A DNA stretch of 64,000 bases from Nocardia blacklockiae (GTDB taxonomy: Bacteria; Actinomycetota; Actinomycetes; Mycobacteriales; Mycobacteriaceae). The stretch is taken from the NCBI RefSeq assembly GCF_015477355.1, contig NZ_JADLRJ010000012.1, positions 1 to 64,000 on the forward strand, read 5' to 3'. The position numbers and the translations under genes were made by a program. This document shows, in pieces, positions 48,615-58,692 of the stretch (its first letter is position 1; the number at the start of each line of letters is the position of its first letter). The notes beneath the pieces were generated by a model. That model was not told the DNA's origin. It saw nothing but the letters and a program-made list of their open reading frames with translations, and did no database searches.

Positions 48615-49759
48615 GACTGGAACCCCAATCGTTTGGCCGCCAGGGCGGTCAGGATCTCGGTCGTGCCACCGCCGATGCCGAGGATGCGGATGTCGCGGTA
48701 CTGGCGCTCCACCTCGGATTCGCGCATGTAGCCGAGGCCGCCGAAGAGCTGAACCGACTGGCTCGCAACCCATTCGGCGGCCTCGACGGCGGTGTTCTTG
48801 GCGAAGCACACCTCGGCGATCAGATCGGTGTCACCCTCCGCGGCGCGCTCGGCCACCCGGCGGGTGTACACCCGCGCCACGTCGATGCGCCGCGCCATCT
48901 CGGTGACGGTGTTCTGCACGGACTGGCGGCCGATCAGCGGCCGGCCGAAGGTCTCGCGGTCCCGGCACCACCGCAGGGTCAGGTCCAGGCAGCGCTGCGC
49001 CTGCGCGTACGCCTGCACCGCCAGGCCCACCCGCTCGCTCACGAAAGCCGCTGCGATCTGGGCGAATCCGCTGTTCTCCGGCCCCACCAGGTTCGCCACC
49101 GGCACCCGCGCGTCGACGTAGGACAGCTCCGCGGTGTCCGAGGCGAGCCAGCCCATCTTCTCCAGCTTGCGGCTCACCGTGAAGCCGGGCGTGCCCTTCT
49201 CCACCACCAGCAGCGAGACGCCCGACGCGCCCGGTCCGCCGGTGCGCACCGCGGTCACCACGAAGTCGGCCCGGGTGCCGGAGGTGATGTAGGTCTTGGC
49301 GCCGTTGACGATGAAGTGGTCGCCGTCGCGCACCGCGCTGGTCGTCAGGTGCCCGACGTCGGAGCCGCCGCCCGGCTCGGTGATGGCCAGCGAGCCGATC
49401 TTCTCGCCCGCCAGCGTCGGTTTCACCCAGCGCTCGAGCTGCTCGGGATCCCCGGCCGCGATCAGGTGCGGCACCGAGATACCGCAGGTGAACAGGGAGG
49501 CGAACAGTCCGCCGGACGCGCCCGCCTGGTGCATCTCCTCGCACACGACGGCCGCGTCGATGGCGTCGCCGCCCGCGCCGCCGACGGCCTCGGGGAACTG
49601 GATGCCCAGCAGTCCCAGCGCGCCCGCCTTCTTGTGCAGTTCGCGCGGGATCTCGCCCGCCCGCTCCCACTCGTCGAGCTGCGGCAGGATCTCGCGCTCG
49701 ACGAAACCTCGGACGGTGGAACGCAATTCGCGGCGTTCCGGGGTCTCCCAGACATTCAT
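48611..49759 (-). CDS. Acyl-CoA dehydrogenase (isovaleryl-/citronellyl-CoA type)
   Basis: A 382-residue ACAD with LAITEPGGGSDVGHLTTSA and the C-terminal LFGGLGYMRESEVERQYRDIRILGIGGGTTEI. It likely makes the alpha,beta-unsaturated branched acyl-CoA that the carboxylase uses. ATGA overlaps on both sides join it to the AtuA-like gene and the beta subunit, so it belongs to the operon core. Confidence 0.92.
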   Translation of the reverse strand: MNVWETPERRELRSTVRGFVEREILPQLDEWERAGEIPRELHKKAGALGLLGIQFPEAVGGAGGDAIDAAVVCEEMHQAGASGGLFASLFTCGISVPHLIAAGDPEQLERWVKPTLAGEKIGSLAITEPGGGSDVGHLTTSAVRDGDHFIVNGAKTYITSGTRADFVVTAVRTGGPGASGVSLLVVEKGTPGFTVSRKLEKMGWLASDTAELSYVDARVPVANLVGPENSGFAQIAAAFVSERVGLAVQAYAQAQRCLDLTLRWCRDRETFGRPLIGRQSVQNTVTEMARRIDVARVYTRRVAERAAEGDTDLIAEVCFAKNTAVEAAEWVASQSVQLFGGLGYMRESEVERQYRDIRILGIGGGTTEILTALAAKRLGFQS

Positions 49760-51471
49760 GACAGCAGCTCCACGGGAATATCGATGTGCCGGGAGCGCAG
49801 CCATTCGCCGAGCCCCTTGGCCTGTGGGTCGAAGCGGGCCTGGTAGGCCACGCCCTGGCCGAGGATGCCCTCGACGACGAAGTTCAGTGCCCGCAGCGTG
49901 GGCAGCACGTGCCGGGAGACCGTCAGCTTCGCGGTCTCCGGCAGCAGCGTGCGCAGGGTGTCCACGGTGAGCGTGTGCGCCAGCCAGCGCCACTGCGCGT
50001 CGGTGCGCACCCACACGCCGATATTGGCGTTGCCGCCCTTGTCGCCGCTGCGGGCCAGCGCGATCGTGCCCAGCGGCACGCGTTTGGTCTCGCCGACGGG
50101 GAGCGGTTCCGGCAGTGCGGGTTCCGGGACGTCGGCGAGTTCGAGAGTGGTTGCGGCCGAGTCGATCTCGACCCGCTGCCCGTCCGGTAGCACGGCGGTG
50201 TGGCGCACCTCGGCGGCGTCGACGTAGCCGGGCGTGAAAACGCCGTAGGGCGAACCGTTTCCGGGCGGCGAGGTCATGGTGCAGCCCGGGTAGCTGGCCA
50301 GCGCCAACTCGACCGCGACACTGGAGAACTTGCGGCCCACCGTGTCCGGGTTCGGGTCGCGGACCACGCAGCGCAGCAGGGCGCTGGCCTGTTCCTCGGT
50401 GTCGGCGTCGGGGCGGTCGGTGCGGCTCAGCGTCCAGTCCAGCTCGGCCGGGCGCACCGGCAGCCACTTCTCCAGCTGACGTTGCGCCAGTTCGGCTTTC
50501 GCCTCGATGTCGAGACCGGTGAGCACGAAGGTCATCTCGTTGCGGAAACCGCCGAGGATGTTCAGCGACACCTTCAGCCGCGGCGGCGGCGCCTCGCCGG
50601 TGACGCCGCCGATGCGCACCCGGTCCGGGCCCTCCTGGGTCAGCGTGATGCCGTCCAGCCGCGTCGTCACATCCGGGCCCGCGTAGCGCGCGCCCTGGAT
50701 CTCGTACATGAGCTGCGCCTCGACGGTGTCGACGGTGACCGCGCCGCCGGTGTCGGCGTGCTTGGTGATGACGCTGCCGCCGTCGCGGTGCACCTCCGCG
50801 ATCGGAAAGCCCGGCCGATCCAGATCGGCGATCTCGGTGAAGAAGGCGAAATTGCCGCCCGTGGCCTGAGTGCCGCACTCGATCACGTGCCCGGCCACCA
50901 CCGCACCGGCCAGCGCGTCGAAATCCGCATGCGCCCAGCCGAAGTGCGCCGCCGCCGGGCCGACCACCAGGGCCGCGTCGGTGACCCGGCCGGTCACCAC
51001 CACATCGGCCCCGGCGTTGAGGCATTCCGCGATGCCCCACGCGCCCAGATAGGCATTGGCCGCCAACGGATTTCCCAAACCCAGCTCGGCCGCCCGCGGC
51101 AGCAGATCGTCGCCCTCCACGTGCGCGACCCGCGCCGTCACGCCGATCTTGTCGGCGACCTCGCGCAACCGCCGCGCCAGACCCGCCGGATTCAGGCCGC
51201 CCGCATTGGCGACCAGCCGCACCCCGCCCTCGAGCGCCAGCCCGAGACAGTCCTCCACCTGCCGCACAAAGGTTTTCGCATACCCCAGCTCCGCGTCCTT
51301 CATCCGGTCCCGCCCCAGAATCAGCATCGTGAGCTCGGCAAGGTAGTCCCCGGTGAGCACGTCCAGCTGCCCACCCTCGAGCATCTCCCGCATCGCGCTC
51401 AACCGATCGCCGTAGAACCCGGAACAGTTCCCGATCCGAATAACCTCCGGATCAGCGCCCAACAAGGCCAT
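49756..51471 (-). CDS. AtuA-like protein (acyclic terpene utilization, DUF1446)
   Basis: A 571-residue DUF1446 protein with IRIGNCSGFYGDR at the N-terminus, LVANAGGLNPAGLA, VTGRVTDAALVVGPAAAHFGW and IECGTQATGGNF. The C-terminal about 100 residues (LARSGDKGGNANIGVWVRTD) match a domain encoded separately in some genomes. AtuA is required for citronellol/geraniol breakdown in Pseudomonas but its reaction is unknown. GGAGGTGCG before the ATG marks the start. First gene of the operon. Confidence 0.9.
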   Translation of the reverse strand: MALLGADPEVIRIGNCSGFYGDRLSAMREMLEGGQLDVLTGDYLAELTMLILGRDRMKDAELGYAKTFVRQVEDCLGLALEGGVRLVANAGGLNPAGLARRLREVADKIGVTARVAHVEGDDLLPRAAELGLGNPLAANAYLGAWGIAECLNAGADVVVTGRVTDAALVVGPAAAHFGWAHADFDALAGAVVAGHVIECGTQATGGNFAFFTEIADLDRPGFPIAEVHRDGGSVITKHADTGGAVTVDTVEAQLMYEIQGARYAGPDVTTRLDGITLTQEGPDRVRIGGVTGEAPPPRLKVSLNILGGFRNEMTFVLTGLDIEAKAELAQRQLEKWLPVRPAELDWTLSRTDRPDADTEEQASALLRCVVRDPNPDTVGRKFSSVAVELALASYPGCTMTSPPGNGSPYGVFTPGYVDAAEVRHTAVLPDGQRVEIDSAATTLELADVPEPALPEPLPVGETKRVPLGTIALARSGDKGGNANIGVWVRTDAQWRWLAHTLTVDTLRTLLPETAKLTVSRHVLPTLRALNFVVEGILGQGVAYQARFDPQAKGLGEWLRSRHIDIPVELLS

Positions 51472-51570
51472 CGCACCTCCGTAATTTGTGGCGAGCCGGG
51501 CCACGAACCGTTGTGGTTGAGCGGGTGGTTGCGCTCTTACGACGAGGGTCACATCGGATGGTGAAAAAAT

Positions 51571-51586
51571 CAAGCCTGCGTGCTTG
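51571..51586. promoter_or_regulatory. Candidate operator upstream of the acyl-CoA operon
   Basis: Inverted repeat CAAGC-N6-GCTTG in an AT-rich patch 100 nt upstream of the AtuA-like gene. It is the only clear dyad in this gap and could bind the operon's own TetR. Confidence 0.35.
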
Positions 51587-51677
51587 TTAATTTGGGACGC
51601 TCACGAGTTTGCGCAGGTAGGGAAGGTTGCGGGAGGGCGGCAATGCCGATGCGGGCCGCGCACGGCAAGATGGCGGC

Positions 51678-51836
51678 GTGTCCAATTCGGTGATCGTGGT
51701 CCTGCTGCTCGCCCTCGCGGGCTTCCTGCTCGGCGGCGCCTACAGCAGCTGGAAGAACACCCGCTGGCTGGCCGTCGCGCTCGGCGCGTGCGCCGTGCTG
51801 GCGGCCGCCGGAGCCGTGACCTGGATGATGAACTGA
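51678..51836 (+). CDS. Tiny two-helix membrane protein
   Basis: A 52-residue product made almost entirely of two hydrophobic helices (NSVIVVLLLALAGFLLGGAY, WLAVALGACAVLAAAGAVTWM) joined by SSWKNTR. GTG at 51678 is preferred; the upstream extension has no hydrophobic or conserved character. A weak -10 (CAAGAT) lies 6 nt before it. Converges with the cyclase gene, 9 bp away. Function unknown. Confidence 0.55.
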   Translation: MSNSVIVVLLLALAGFLLGGAYSSWKNTRWLAVALGACAVLAAAGAVTWMMN

Positions 51837-51845
51837 GCCGGCCGC

Positions 51846-52847
51846 CTAGTCCTCGTCCAGGCGGTAGATGCGCAGGTCCTCCGGCACGCCGCTGAGCGGG
51901 GCCGCGAAGAAGCTGCGGCGGTAGGGCTTGGGCGCGTAGCCGAGCGCCGGGAGCGTCTCGGGTTGCAGTGCCTGCAAGGTGGCCGCCGACAGCATCATCT
52001 TGCCGTTGCCGCCCGCCTCCATCACGCGCGCCGCGATGGTCACGTCGACACCCAGCCAGTCGCCGCCGATCTCGCGCGGATTGCCGGTGTGCAGGCCGAT
52101 GCGCATCTGCGGCCGATACCCCGACACCTCGACGCGGGCCAGATTCTCCTTCGCGGCCACCGCCGCCTGCACGGCCCGGTCCGGGGAACCGAACACCGCC
52201 ATCACCCCGTCGCCCATCCGCTTGACCACGCGGCCGCCACGGTCCACGATCGGCGGCTCGATGGCCTTGGCGACCCGCCGCAGCAGTTCCAGGGTGGCCT
52301 CGTCGCCGGCCGACAGCGACCACCGGGAGAAGGCCACCAGATCGGTGAACATCACCGTCATCTGCTCGCTGCCCCGGCCGCGGCCCACCCGTTCCAGCAT
52401 CGCCTGCCACACCTGCAGCGCGCCCAGGCCGATCTCCTTGGCGGCGCTGGGCGAATCGCCGACCAGCTTGTCCGCCGCCCGCGCCACGGCCCGCGGGCCG
52501 CCGGGACCCGACACCGAGAGCGGGTCGCCGAATGCCGGATCGCCGGGCAGGTTCTCGCGGGCGCGCCGAATCACACCGATGATATCCGGGCGCTGATTGG
52601 CGGCGGCCATCAGCGACGACCACTGGCCCGAGCGCAACCGGCTGCTCGACCGCCGGGGCCGCTGCTCGTCATCCGTTGGGGTGAGCGGGATCACGACTTC
52701 GGCTGCCGGCTCCGAGCGGCGTCTGTCGCCGCAGGCGCCGTCGTTCTCCGGAGCCCTCGCACCGTCCTTCTGCGGTCGGCGTCGCGAACCGTCGACGCCG
52801 GCCACGCGCGAGGCGTTTTCGCCGTCGCCGGAAGGTGTTTCGGTCAC
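51846..52847 (-). CDS. Class III adenylate/guanylate cyclase
   Basis: A 333-residue soluble cyclase with a charged, disordered N-terminus (to about 75), a helical regulatory region (90-170) and the cyclase homology domain. Metal-binding Asp are in VMFTDLVAFS and KRMGDGVMAVF; the Lys four residues before that second Asp and the Asp in GGDWLGVDV favour ATP. The transition-state Asn of the V-N-x-A-x-R motif is Thr here (VTIAARV), while Arg is kept. -10 TACGCT lies 6 nt before the GTG, so it is probably leaderless. The kinase at 7883-9361 has a cyclic-nucleotide domain, a possible reader of its product. Confidence 0.85.
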   Translation of the reverse strand: MTETPSGDGENASRVAGVDGSRRRPQKDGARAPENDGACGDRRRSEPAAEVVIPLTPTDDEQRPRRSSSRLRSGQWSSLMAAANQRPDIIGVIRRARENLPGDPAFGDPLSVSGPGGPRAVARAADKLVGDSPSAAKEIGLGALQVWQAMLERVGRGRGSEQMTVMFTDLVAFSRWSLSAGDEATLELLRRVAKAIEPPIVDRGGRVVKRMGDGVMAVFGSPDRAVQAAVAAKENLARVEVSGYRPQMRIGLHTGNPREIGGDWLGVDVTIAARVMEAGGNGKMMLSAATLQALQPETLPALGYAPKPYRRSFFAAPLSGVPEDLRIYRLDED

Positions 52848-52879
52848 GTCCCGAGCGTAGCTCAGCACACCCGCGACGA

Positions 52880-52916
52880 CACCGGCCCGATGCGAAGTGC
52901 TCGCATCGGGCCGGTG
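52880..52916 (-). terminator. Terminator of the ABC transporter operon
   Basis: Perfect 16-bp stem (52880-52895 with 52901-52916) and a 5-nt loop, 114 nt past the permease stop and just before the cyclase promoter. Confidence 0.75.
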
Positions 52917-53030
52917 CCGCGTCACACGGGCCGGGCAGTGGCCCAGCATGACTCGGGCGTAGCGGTCCCCCGACAGGACCGCCCTCCCGTCCCCGGGTGG
53001 CGAGGGATTGCTCCCGGGGGTTCGGGCAGG

Positions 53031-53789
53031 CTAGGCGTCGCGCCGATCCACCACGTACAGCGCGGCGGCGAGGACGACGGCGACGAAGACGGTGAAGTAG
53101 ACGAGGCCACCCCAGGGACCCCAGTGCCAGTTGCCCGTCCCCTCCGAACCGAGGAAACGCTGCATGTTGGCGAAGGGCAGGAACGGCTGCACGTTGCGCC
53201 CGAAGCTGCCGAACGCGCCCGCCAGCGGCTCCACCAGCATCGGCCACAGCACGATCAGCGCGATGGCGGCGGCCGACTGCCGCACCAGCACACCCACCGC
53301 GACCGCGAGGATCGCGCCCAGGAAGGCATAGACCGGCACGCCGATCAGCCCGCGCCAGTCCTCGGCGGAGGAGAGCGTGAGGTGCTTGCCCGCGTCCGAA
53401 CCGCTGATCACCTTCGCGATGCCGAACGCGAGCAGCGCCAGCACCGCCGTGAGCACCGCGCCGAACACGGCGACCAGGCCCGCCTTGGTGGCGATCACGC
53501 GCATCCGATTCGGGGTGGCCTGGAAGGTGGTCCGGATGATGCCGAACCGGTATTCGCTGGTCACCGTGAGTGCCGCCATGATCATCAGGATCATCACGCC
53601 GAGCCCGGTGAGGCCCGAGACCGCTTGCGACACCGTGAGTTCGAGGCTGCCCTCCTTGTTGTAGGAGGCCTTGGCCACCAGCCCGAAGACCGCGGCGAGC
53701 CCGAGCCCGATCACGACGACCGCCGCCGAGCACCACCACGGCGAGCGGGTGGAGGTCAGCTTGATGCGTTCCGCTGCCAGCACGCCCAT
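53031..53789 (-). CDS. ABC transporter permease (ABC-2 type)
   Basis: A 252-residue membrane protein with six helices and the ABC-2 pattern: MGVLAAERIKLTSTRSPWW start, first helix at about 20-40, then MAALTVTSEYRFGIIRTTF. Together with the ATPase it probably exports a peptide, antibiotic or lipid; the substrate cannot be told. The start overlaps the ATPase stop by one base (TGATG). Confidence 0.88.
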   Translation of the reverse strand: MGVLAAERIKLTSTRSPWWCSAAVVVIGLGLAAVFGLVAKASYNKEGSLELTVSQAVSGLTGLGVMILMIMAALTVTSEYRFGIIRTTFQATPNRMRVIATKAGLVAVFGAVLTAVLALLAFGIAKVISGSDAGKHLTLSSAEDWRGLIGVPVYAFLGAILAVAVGVLVRQSAAAIALIVLWPMLVEPLAGAFGSFGRNVQPFLPFANMQRFLGSEGTGNWHWGPWGGLVYFTVFVAVVLAAALYVVDRRDA

Positions 53790-54724
53790 CAGAGCGCACC
53801 TCCCATCACCTGTTCGATGCCTTCGCCGTGGTACTGCACCGCGCCGCCGGTCAATCGCATGAACGCGTCCTCGAGCGAGGCGCGCTGCGGGGCCAGTTCG
53901 TACAGCGTGATGTTGTGCTCGCCGGCCAGCTTGCCGACCGCGTCGCTGGTCTCCCCGACCACCAGCAGCGCGGCGGACTCGTCGTCCTCGCGCACGGTCA
54001 GCCCGCGCGAGGTGAGCAGGCTGCGCAGCTGGTCGAGCTGCGGGCTGCGCACTCGCACCGTGGCCTCCGAGGCGTGCTCGATGAAGTCCTTGGTGCTGGT
54101 GTCGGCGATCAGCTTGCCGCGGCCGATGACCACGAGATGGTCGGCGGTCTGCGCCATCTCCGAGAGCAGGTGGCTGGAGACCAGCACGGTGCGGCCCTCG
54201 GCGGCCAGCCGCTGCATGAACCGGCGGATCCACAGGATGCCCTCCGGGTCCAGGCCGTTGACCGGCTCGTCGAACAGCAGCACCGGCGGGTCGCCGAGCA
54301 GCGCGCCCGCCAGCCCCAGCCGCTGCGACATGCCCAGGGAGAAGCCGCCGGCTTTCTTGTTGGCCACCTCGGCGAGGCCGACCAGGCGCAGCACCTCCTC
54401 CACGCGGGCTTCGGGAACCCCGCTCGAGGCCGCCATCCAGCGCAGATGCGAGCGCGCCGAGCGGTTGGGATGCACCCACTTGGCGTCCAGCAGCGCGCCG
54501 ACGGTCCGTAGCGGGTCGTCCAGTTCGCGATAGGGCTTGCCCTGGATCAGGGCGGTGCCCGCGGTCGGCCGGTCCAGGCCGAGAATCATGCGCATCGTCG
54601 TCGACTTGCCGGCGCCGTTGGGTCCGAGGAACCCGGTCACCTGGCCGGGTTTGACCGAGAACGTCAGATCGTCGACAGCGACGGTCGAGCCGAACCGCTT
54701 GGTAAGGCCGGTCACTTCGATCAT
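53789..54724 (-). CDS. ABC transporter ATP-binding protein
   Basis: A 311-residue ATPase: Walker A GPNGAGKST, signature FSLGMSQRLGLAGALL, Walker B PVLLFDEPVNGLDPEG, and a C-terminal DUF4162-like extension typical of drug/antibiotic exporters. In the signature the second residue of LSGGQ is Ser-Leu-Gly-Met. The ATG at 54724 lies 6 nt after a -10-like AAGACT, suggesting a leaderless operon start. Confidence 0.92.
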   Translation of the reverse strand: MIEVTGLTKRFGSTVAVDDLTFSVKPGQVTGFLGPNGAGKSTTMRMILGLDRPTAGTALIQGKPYRELDDPLRTVGALLDAKWVHPNRSARSHLRWMAASSGVPEARVEEVLRLVGLAEVANKKAGGFSLGMSQRLGLAGALLGDPPVLLFDEPVNGLDPEGILWIRRFMQRLAAEGRTVLVSSHLLSEMAQTADHLVVIGRGKLIADTSTKDFIEHASEATVRVRSPQLDQLRSLLTSRGLTVREDDESAALLVVGETSDAVGKLAGEHNITLYELAPQRASLEDAFMRLTGGAVQYHGEGIEQVMGGAL

Positions 54725-54834
54725 GACCACAGTCTTGCCGAGAATCGGCGCGGTAACCATCGCTCACAGGTCGCGAGTCGCCTAGTCCTTCCGGATGACC
54801 CGTCCCCTACTTTCGCCCGAGCGACCCCTGAGCT

Positions 54835-55816
<982 letters not shown>

Positions 55817-55899
55817 TCGACTACCTCCTCGAAACTCGGTGCCACCGGTGGCGACGGTCGCGTCGCCGCCCGGTGGTGGTCCCCGGGTCGGTGCGGGCG

Positions 55900-56985
55900 T
55901 CAGGCCGACGCATCGTCACGTCCTCCGGATTCGCGTGAAAACCGTTGCGGGTCGGCCGCTTTGGCTTCGGGCAGCACATCGCCGCCGAGCAGGGCCAGCA
56001 CCGCGTCGGCGGTCAGGGGCACGCCCAGGATGCCGTTGCGGCCGTGGCCGGCGGCGACGATCACGCGGTCGGAGAGCCGGCCGATCAGCGGCAGATTGTC
56101 CGGGGTGCCGGGCCGCGCGCCCGCGGCGGTCTCCTGGAGTTCGTATTCGCCGAGGGCCGGGAGCACCGCCTCGGCGTCGGCGATCAGATCGCGCACGCCC
56201 GCCACCGTCACCGCGGTGTCGAAGCCCGCCTCGTATTGCGTTGCGCCCACGACGATTCCGTGCGCGCGCGGCACCAGGTACAGCGGGCGGCCGTGCACCC
56301 GGGCGCGGATCACCCGGCGCGGCGGCGGGGGTGCGCCCGGCCGGTGCCGCAGCCGCAGGATCTCGCCCTTCACCGGGTGCACCGGGAGCCCCGGCCACAG
56401 CCGCGCGGTGGCGGCCCCGGCGGCCAGCACGATCTGATCTTGTGCACAATCATCCACAGCCGCAACGGATTCCGCGCGGATATCCACACCGGCCTGTGCA
56501 CAACAGCGGCGCAGCGCGGCGACCAGCAGCCGGTTGTCCACCGCCGGTTCGGTGGGCGAGAGCAGGCCCGCGCGGACGGTCCGGGCCAGATCCGGCTCGG
56601 CCGCCCGCACGCCCCGCCGGTCGAGCAGCCGCATCTCGTGGCCGCGCGCGGCCACGAAGTCGGCGATGGTGCGCAGGTCCGCGGCGTCCGCGCCGTCCAG
56701 CGCGACGGTCAGGGTCTCGTCGGCGACGAAGACCGACACGTCCGTCTCGGCGTGCAGCCGGGCGGCGAAGTCGGGCCAGCGGGCCAGCGTGGCGGCGCCG
56801 AATTCCAGCGGCTCGTCCTCGCCGGGCCAGCCCTCCGAGAGCGGGGCGAGCATGCCGCCGGCAACCCAGGACGCGCCCGTGCCGGCGGCCGGATCGAACA
56901 GGGTGACCGACCAGCCCGCCGCGGCGGCGCGCCACGCCACCGACAGCCCGATCACACCCCCGCCGACGACGGCCAGAGTTCGCAT
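55900..56985 (-). CDS. thiO: Glycine oxidase
   Basis: FAD-dependent oxidation of glycine to dehydroglycine for ThiG. The 361 residues start with [36 protein letters not shown] and the C-terminal [21 protein letters not shown] are DadA/ThiO signatures. Gene order thiO-thiS-thiG on one strand with thiE divergent equals that of M. tuberculosis. GAGG is close to the ATG. The palindrome TCCCGGAGCTCCGGGA (57004-57019) lies in the leader. Confidence 0.93.
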   Translation of the reverse strand: MRTLAVVGGGVIGLSVAWRAAAAGWSVTLFDPAAGTGASWVAGGMLAPLSEGWPGEDEPLEFGAATLARWPDFAARLHAETDVSVFVADETLTVALDGADAADLRTIADFVAARGHEMRLLDRRGVRAAEPDLARTVRAGLLSPTEPAVDNRLLVAALRRCCAQAGVDIRAESVAAVDDCAQDQIVLAAGAATARLWPGLPVHPVKGEILRLRHRPGAPPPPRRVIRARVHGRPLYLVPRAHGIVVGATQYEAGFDTAVTVAGVRDLIADAEAVLPALGEYELQETAAGARPGTPDNLPLIGRLSDRVIVAAGHGRNGILGVPLTADAVLALLGGDVLPEAKAADPQRFSRESGGRDDASA

Positions 56986-57003
56986 ACCCTCCACCTCACT
57001 AGG

Positions 57004-57019
57004 TCCCGGAGCTCCGGGA
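57004..57019. promoter_or_regulatory. 16-bp palindrome in the thiO leader
   Basis: TCCCGGAGCTCCGGGA is a perfect palindrome 18 nt upstream of the thiO start, between divergent thiO and thiE. It could be an operator or a leader hairpin. Confidence 0.4.
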
Positions 57020-57126
57020 TCCGCCCGCGCGAGTGCGCGCCGGACGGCCTCCCCGCGCGGCCGCCTTCGCTGCGGGGATGTCCAGATGTTTCGACTACCC
57101 AAGGTACCGCGACTACGGTCGGTGAC

Positions 57127-57831
57127 GTGCAACCGTCCCACCCCCACCGACCCTCGAAGGCCCGCGAACGCCTGGCGTCGGCACGGCTCTACCTGTGCAC
57201 CGACGCCCGCCGCGACACCGGCGACCTGGCCGCGTTCGCCGAGGCCGCGCTCGCCGGCGGCGTCGACATCATCCAGCTGCGGGACAAGGGCTCGGCCGGT
57301 GAGGCCGCGTTCGGTCCGCTGGAGGCGCGCGCCGAGCTGGGCGCGCTGGCGGAGTTGAAGGCCGCCGCTCGCCGGCACGACGCGCTGTTCGCGGTGAACG
57401 ACCGCGCCGATATCGCGCACGCCTCGGGAGCCGACGTGCTGCATCTGGGCCAGGACGACCTGCCGCCCTGGTACGCCCGCAAGATCGTCGGCCCCGACGT
57501 GGTGATCGGCCGGTCCACCCACGACCGCGAACAGGCCGGTCTCGCCGCGATCGACGAGCACATCGACTACTTCTGCACCGGCCCGGTGTGGACGACCCCC
57601 ACCAAGCCGGGCCGCCCGGCCGCGGGCCTGGACCTGGTTCGCTCCACCGCCGAGGCCCAGCTCAGCCGTCCTTGGTTCGCCATCGGCGGCATCGATGAAC
57701 AGCGGTTGCCGGAAGTATTGGCGGCCGGTGCCGACCGAATCGTCGTGGTCCGCGCCATCACCGCCGCCACCGACCCCGAGGCCGCGGCCCGATCCCTCAA
57801 GCAGCGGCTCCTGGAGAACGCGCAGCGCTGA
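57127..57831 (+). CDS. thiE: Thiamine-phosphate synthase
   Basis: Joins HMP pyrophosphate and thiazole phosphate to thiamine phosphate. A 234-residue TIM barrel with [66 protein letters not shown] and [12 protein letters not shown] at 57127 lies 7 nt after -10 TACGGT (57114-57119), so a leaderless start is likely. Divergent from thiO. Confidence 0.95.
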   Translation: MQPSHPHRPSKARERLASARLYLCTDARRDTGDLAAFAEAALAGGVDIIQLRDKGSAGEAAFGPLEARAELGALAELKAAARRHDALFAVNDRADIAHASGADVLHLGQDDLPPWYARKIVGPDVVIGRSTHDREQAGLAAIDEHIDYFCTGPVWTTPTKPGRPAAGLDLVRSTAEAQLSRPWFAIGGIDEQRLPEVLAAGADRIVVVRAITAATDPEAAARSLKQRLLENAQR

Positions 57832-57904
57832 AAAGCTGTGCGCCCACGCCGCACCGGGTTGCAACATTTTGCCAGCACGACGACGGCGCGCGTGCTGTCA
57901 TAGG

Positions 57905-58558
57905 TCAGGACAGCACCTGCTCCAACGTGAGGAACACGACATTTCCGGCCACTTCCGCCGAGTCGCCGATCCGGGCCGCCCGTCCGCCGCGGCCGTTCGA
58001 GTGCAGCCAGAGAAATCCGTGCTCGGCCAGATCGACCGTGCGCGGCAACGCCGCCGCCACCGCCTCGGGGTCGGCGACGTCGTCCAGGCTGACGCGGGCC
58101 GGCTGGGCCCGCAGCGACGGCCACGCCGCCGCGAAGCCGGGGTGCAGCGGGCGCGCGTCCACCTCGTCCTCGGGCACCCAGGCCAATTCGACGCTCTCCC
58201 GATTGGGCGTGGTGGCCAGCGGCTCGGCCACGTCGGCGACGACCGTGGTGTAGGTCCAGCCGCTCGGCGCGGTCGCCGTCACCCGCTCGCCGCGGACCCG
58301 GACCGCCGACGGGACGATCCCGGCCTCCTCCTCCGCTTCGCGCACGGCGGCACGAACATTGGACTCGTGACTGTCGCGGGCGCCGCCGGGCAGCGCCCAG
58401 GTGCCGCCCTGGTGACTCCACACCGCCCGCAATTGCAGCAGCACCATGGCGCCGCCGCCTACCTGCGGCGCGCGCAGCAGCAACCCCGCGGCTCCGTACC
58501 GTCCCCACTGTCGCGTCCCGTCGGGGGAATGCACAAAGCCGTCACCGTCACCACGCAT
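57905..58558 (-). CDS. mutT3: Nudix hydrolase (MutT3-like)
   Basis: A 217-residue Nudix enzyme; the box G-x5-E-x7-REUxEExGU is complete as GGARDSHESNVRAAVREAEE (then EAGI). In M. tuberculosis the positional counterpart Rv0413 (MutT3) sanitises oxidised nucleotides. The ATG at 58558 gives the same length as MutT3; upstream extension is possible but unlike the family. Symbol by position and length. Confidence 0.85.
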   Translation of the reverse strand: MRGDGDGFVHSPDGTRQWGRYGAAGLLLRAPQVGGGAMVLLQLRAVWSHQGGTWALPGGARDSHESNVRAAVREAEEEAGIVPSAVRVRGERVTATAPSGWTYTTVVADVAEPLATTPNRESVELAWVPEDEVDARPLHPGFAAAWPSLRAQPARVSLDDVADPEAVAAALPRTVDLAEHGFLWLHSNGRGGRAARIGDSAEVAGNVVFLTLEQVLS

Positions 58559-58692
58559 ACTCGCCTCGTCCCACTCTCGCCGGCACTCCCGCACGGCCGC
58601 CCCTGCGGGGCTACACACCCGCGACGGCGCCGGTACGACCACAATAAGCTCAGTCCGACACAGCATGGGCCGGACCGTGATCGGAGGTGGGT

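Noticed and set aside
56986-57126. Possible TPP riboswitch upstream of thiO
   Set aside because: A stretch on the minus strand (TCGAAACATCTGG) vaguely recalls the 3' block, but the CTGAGA block and the pairing geometry are missing.
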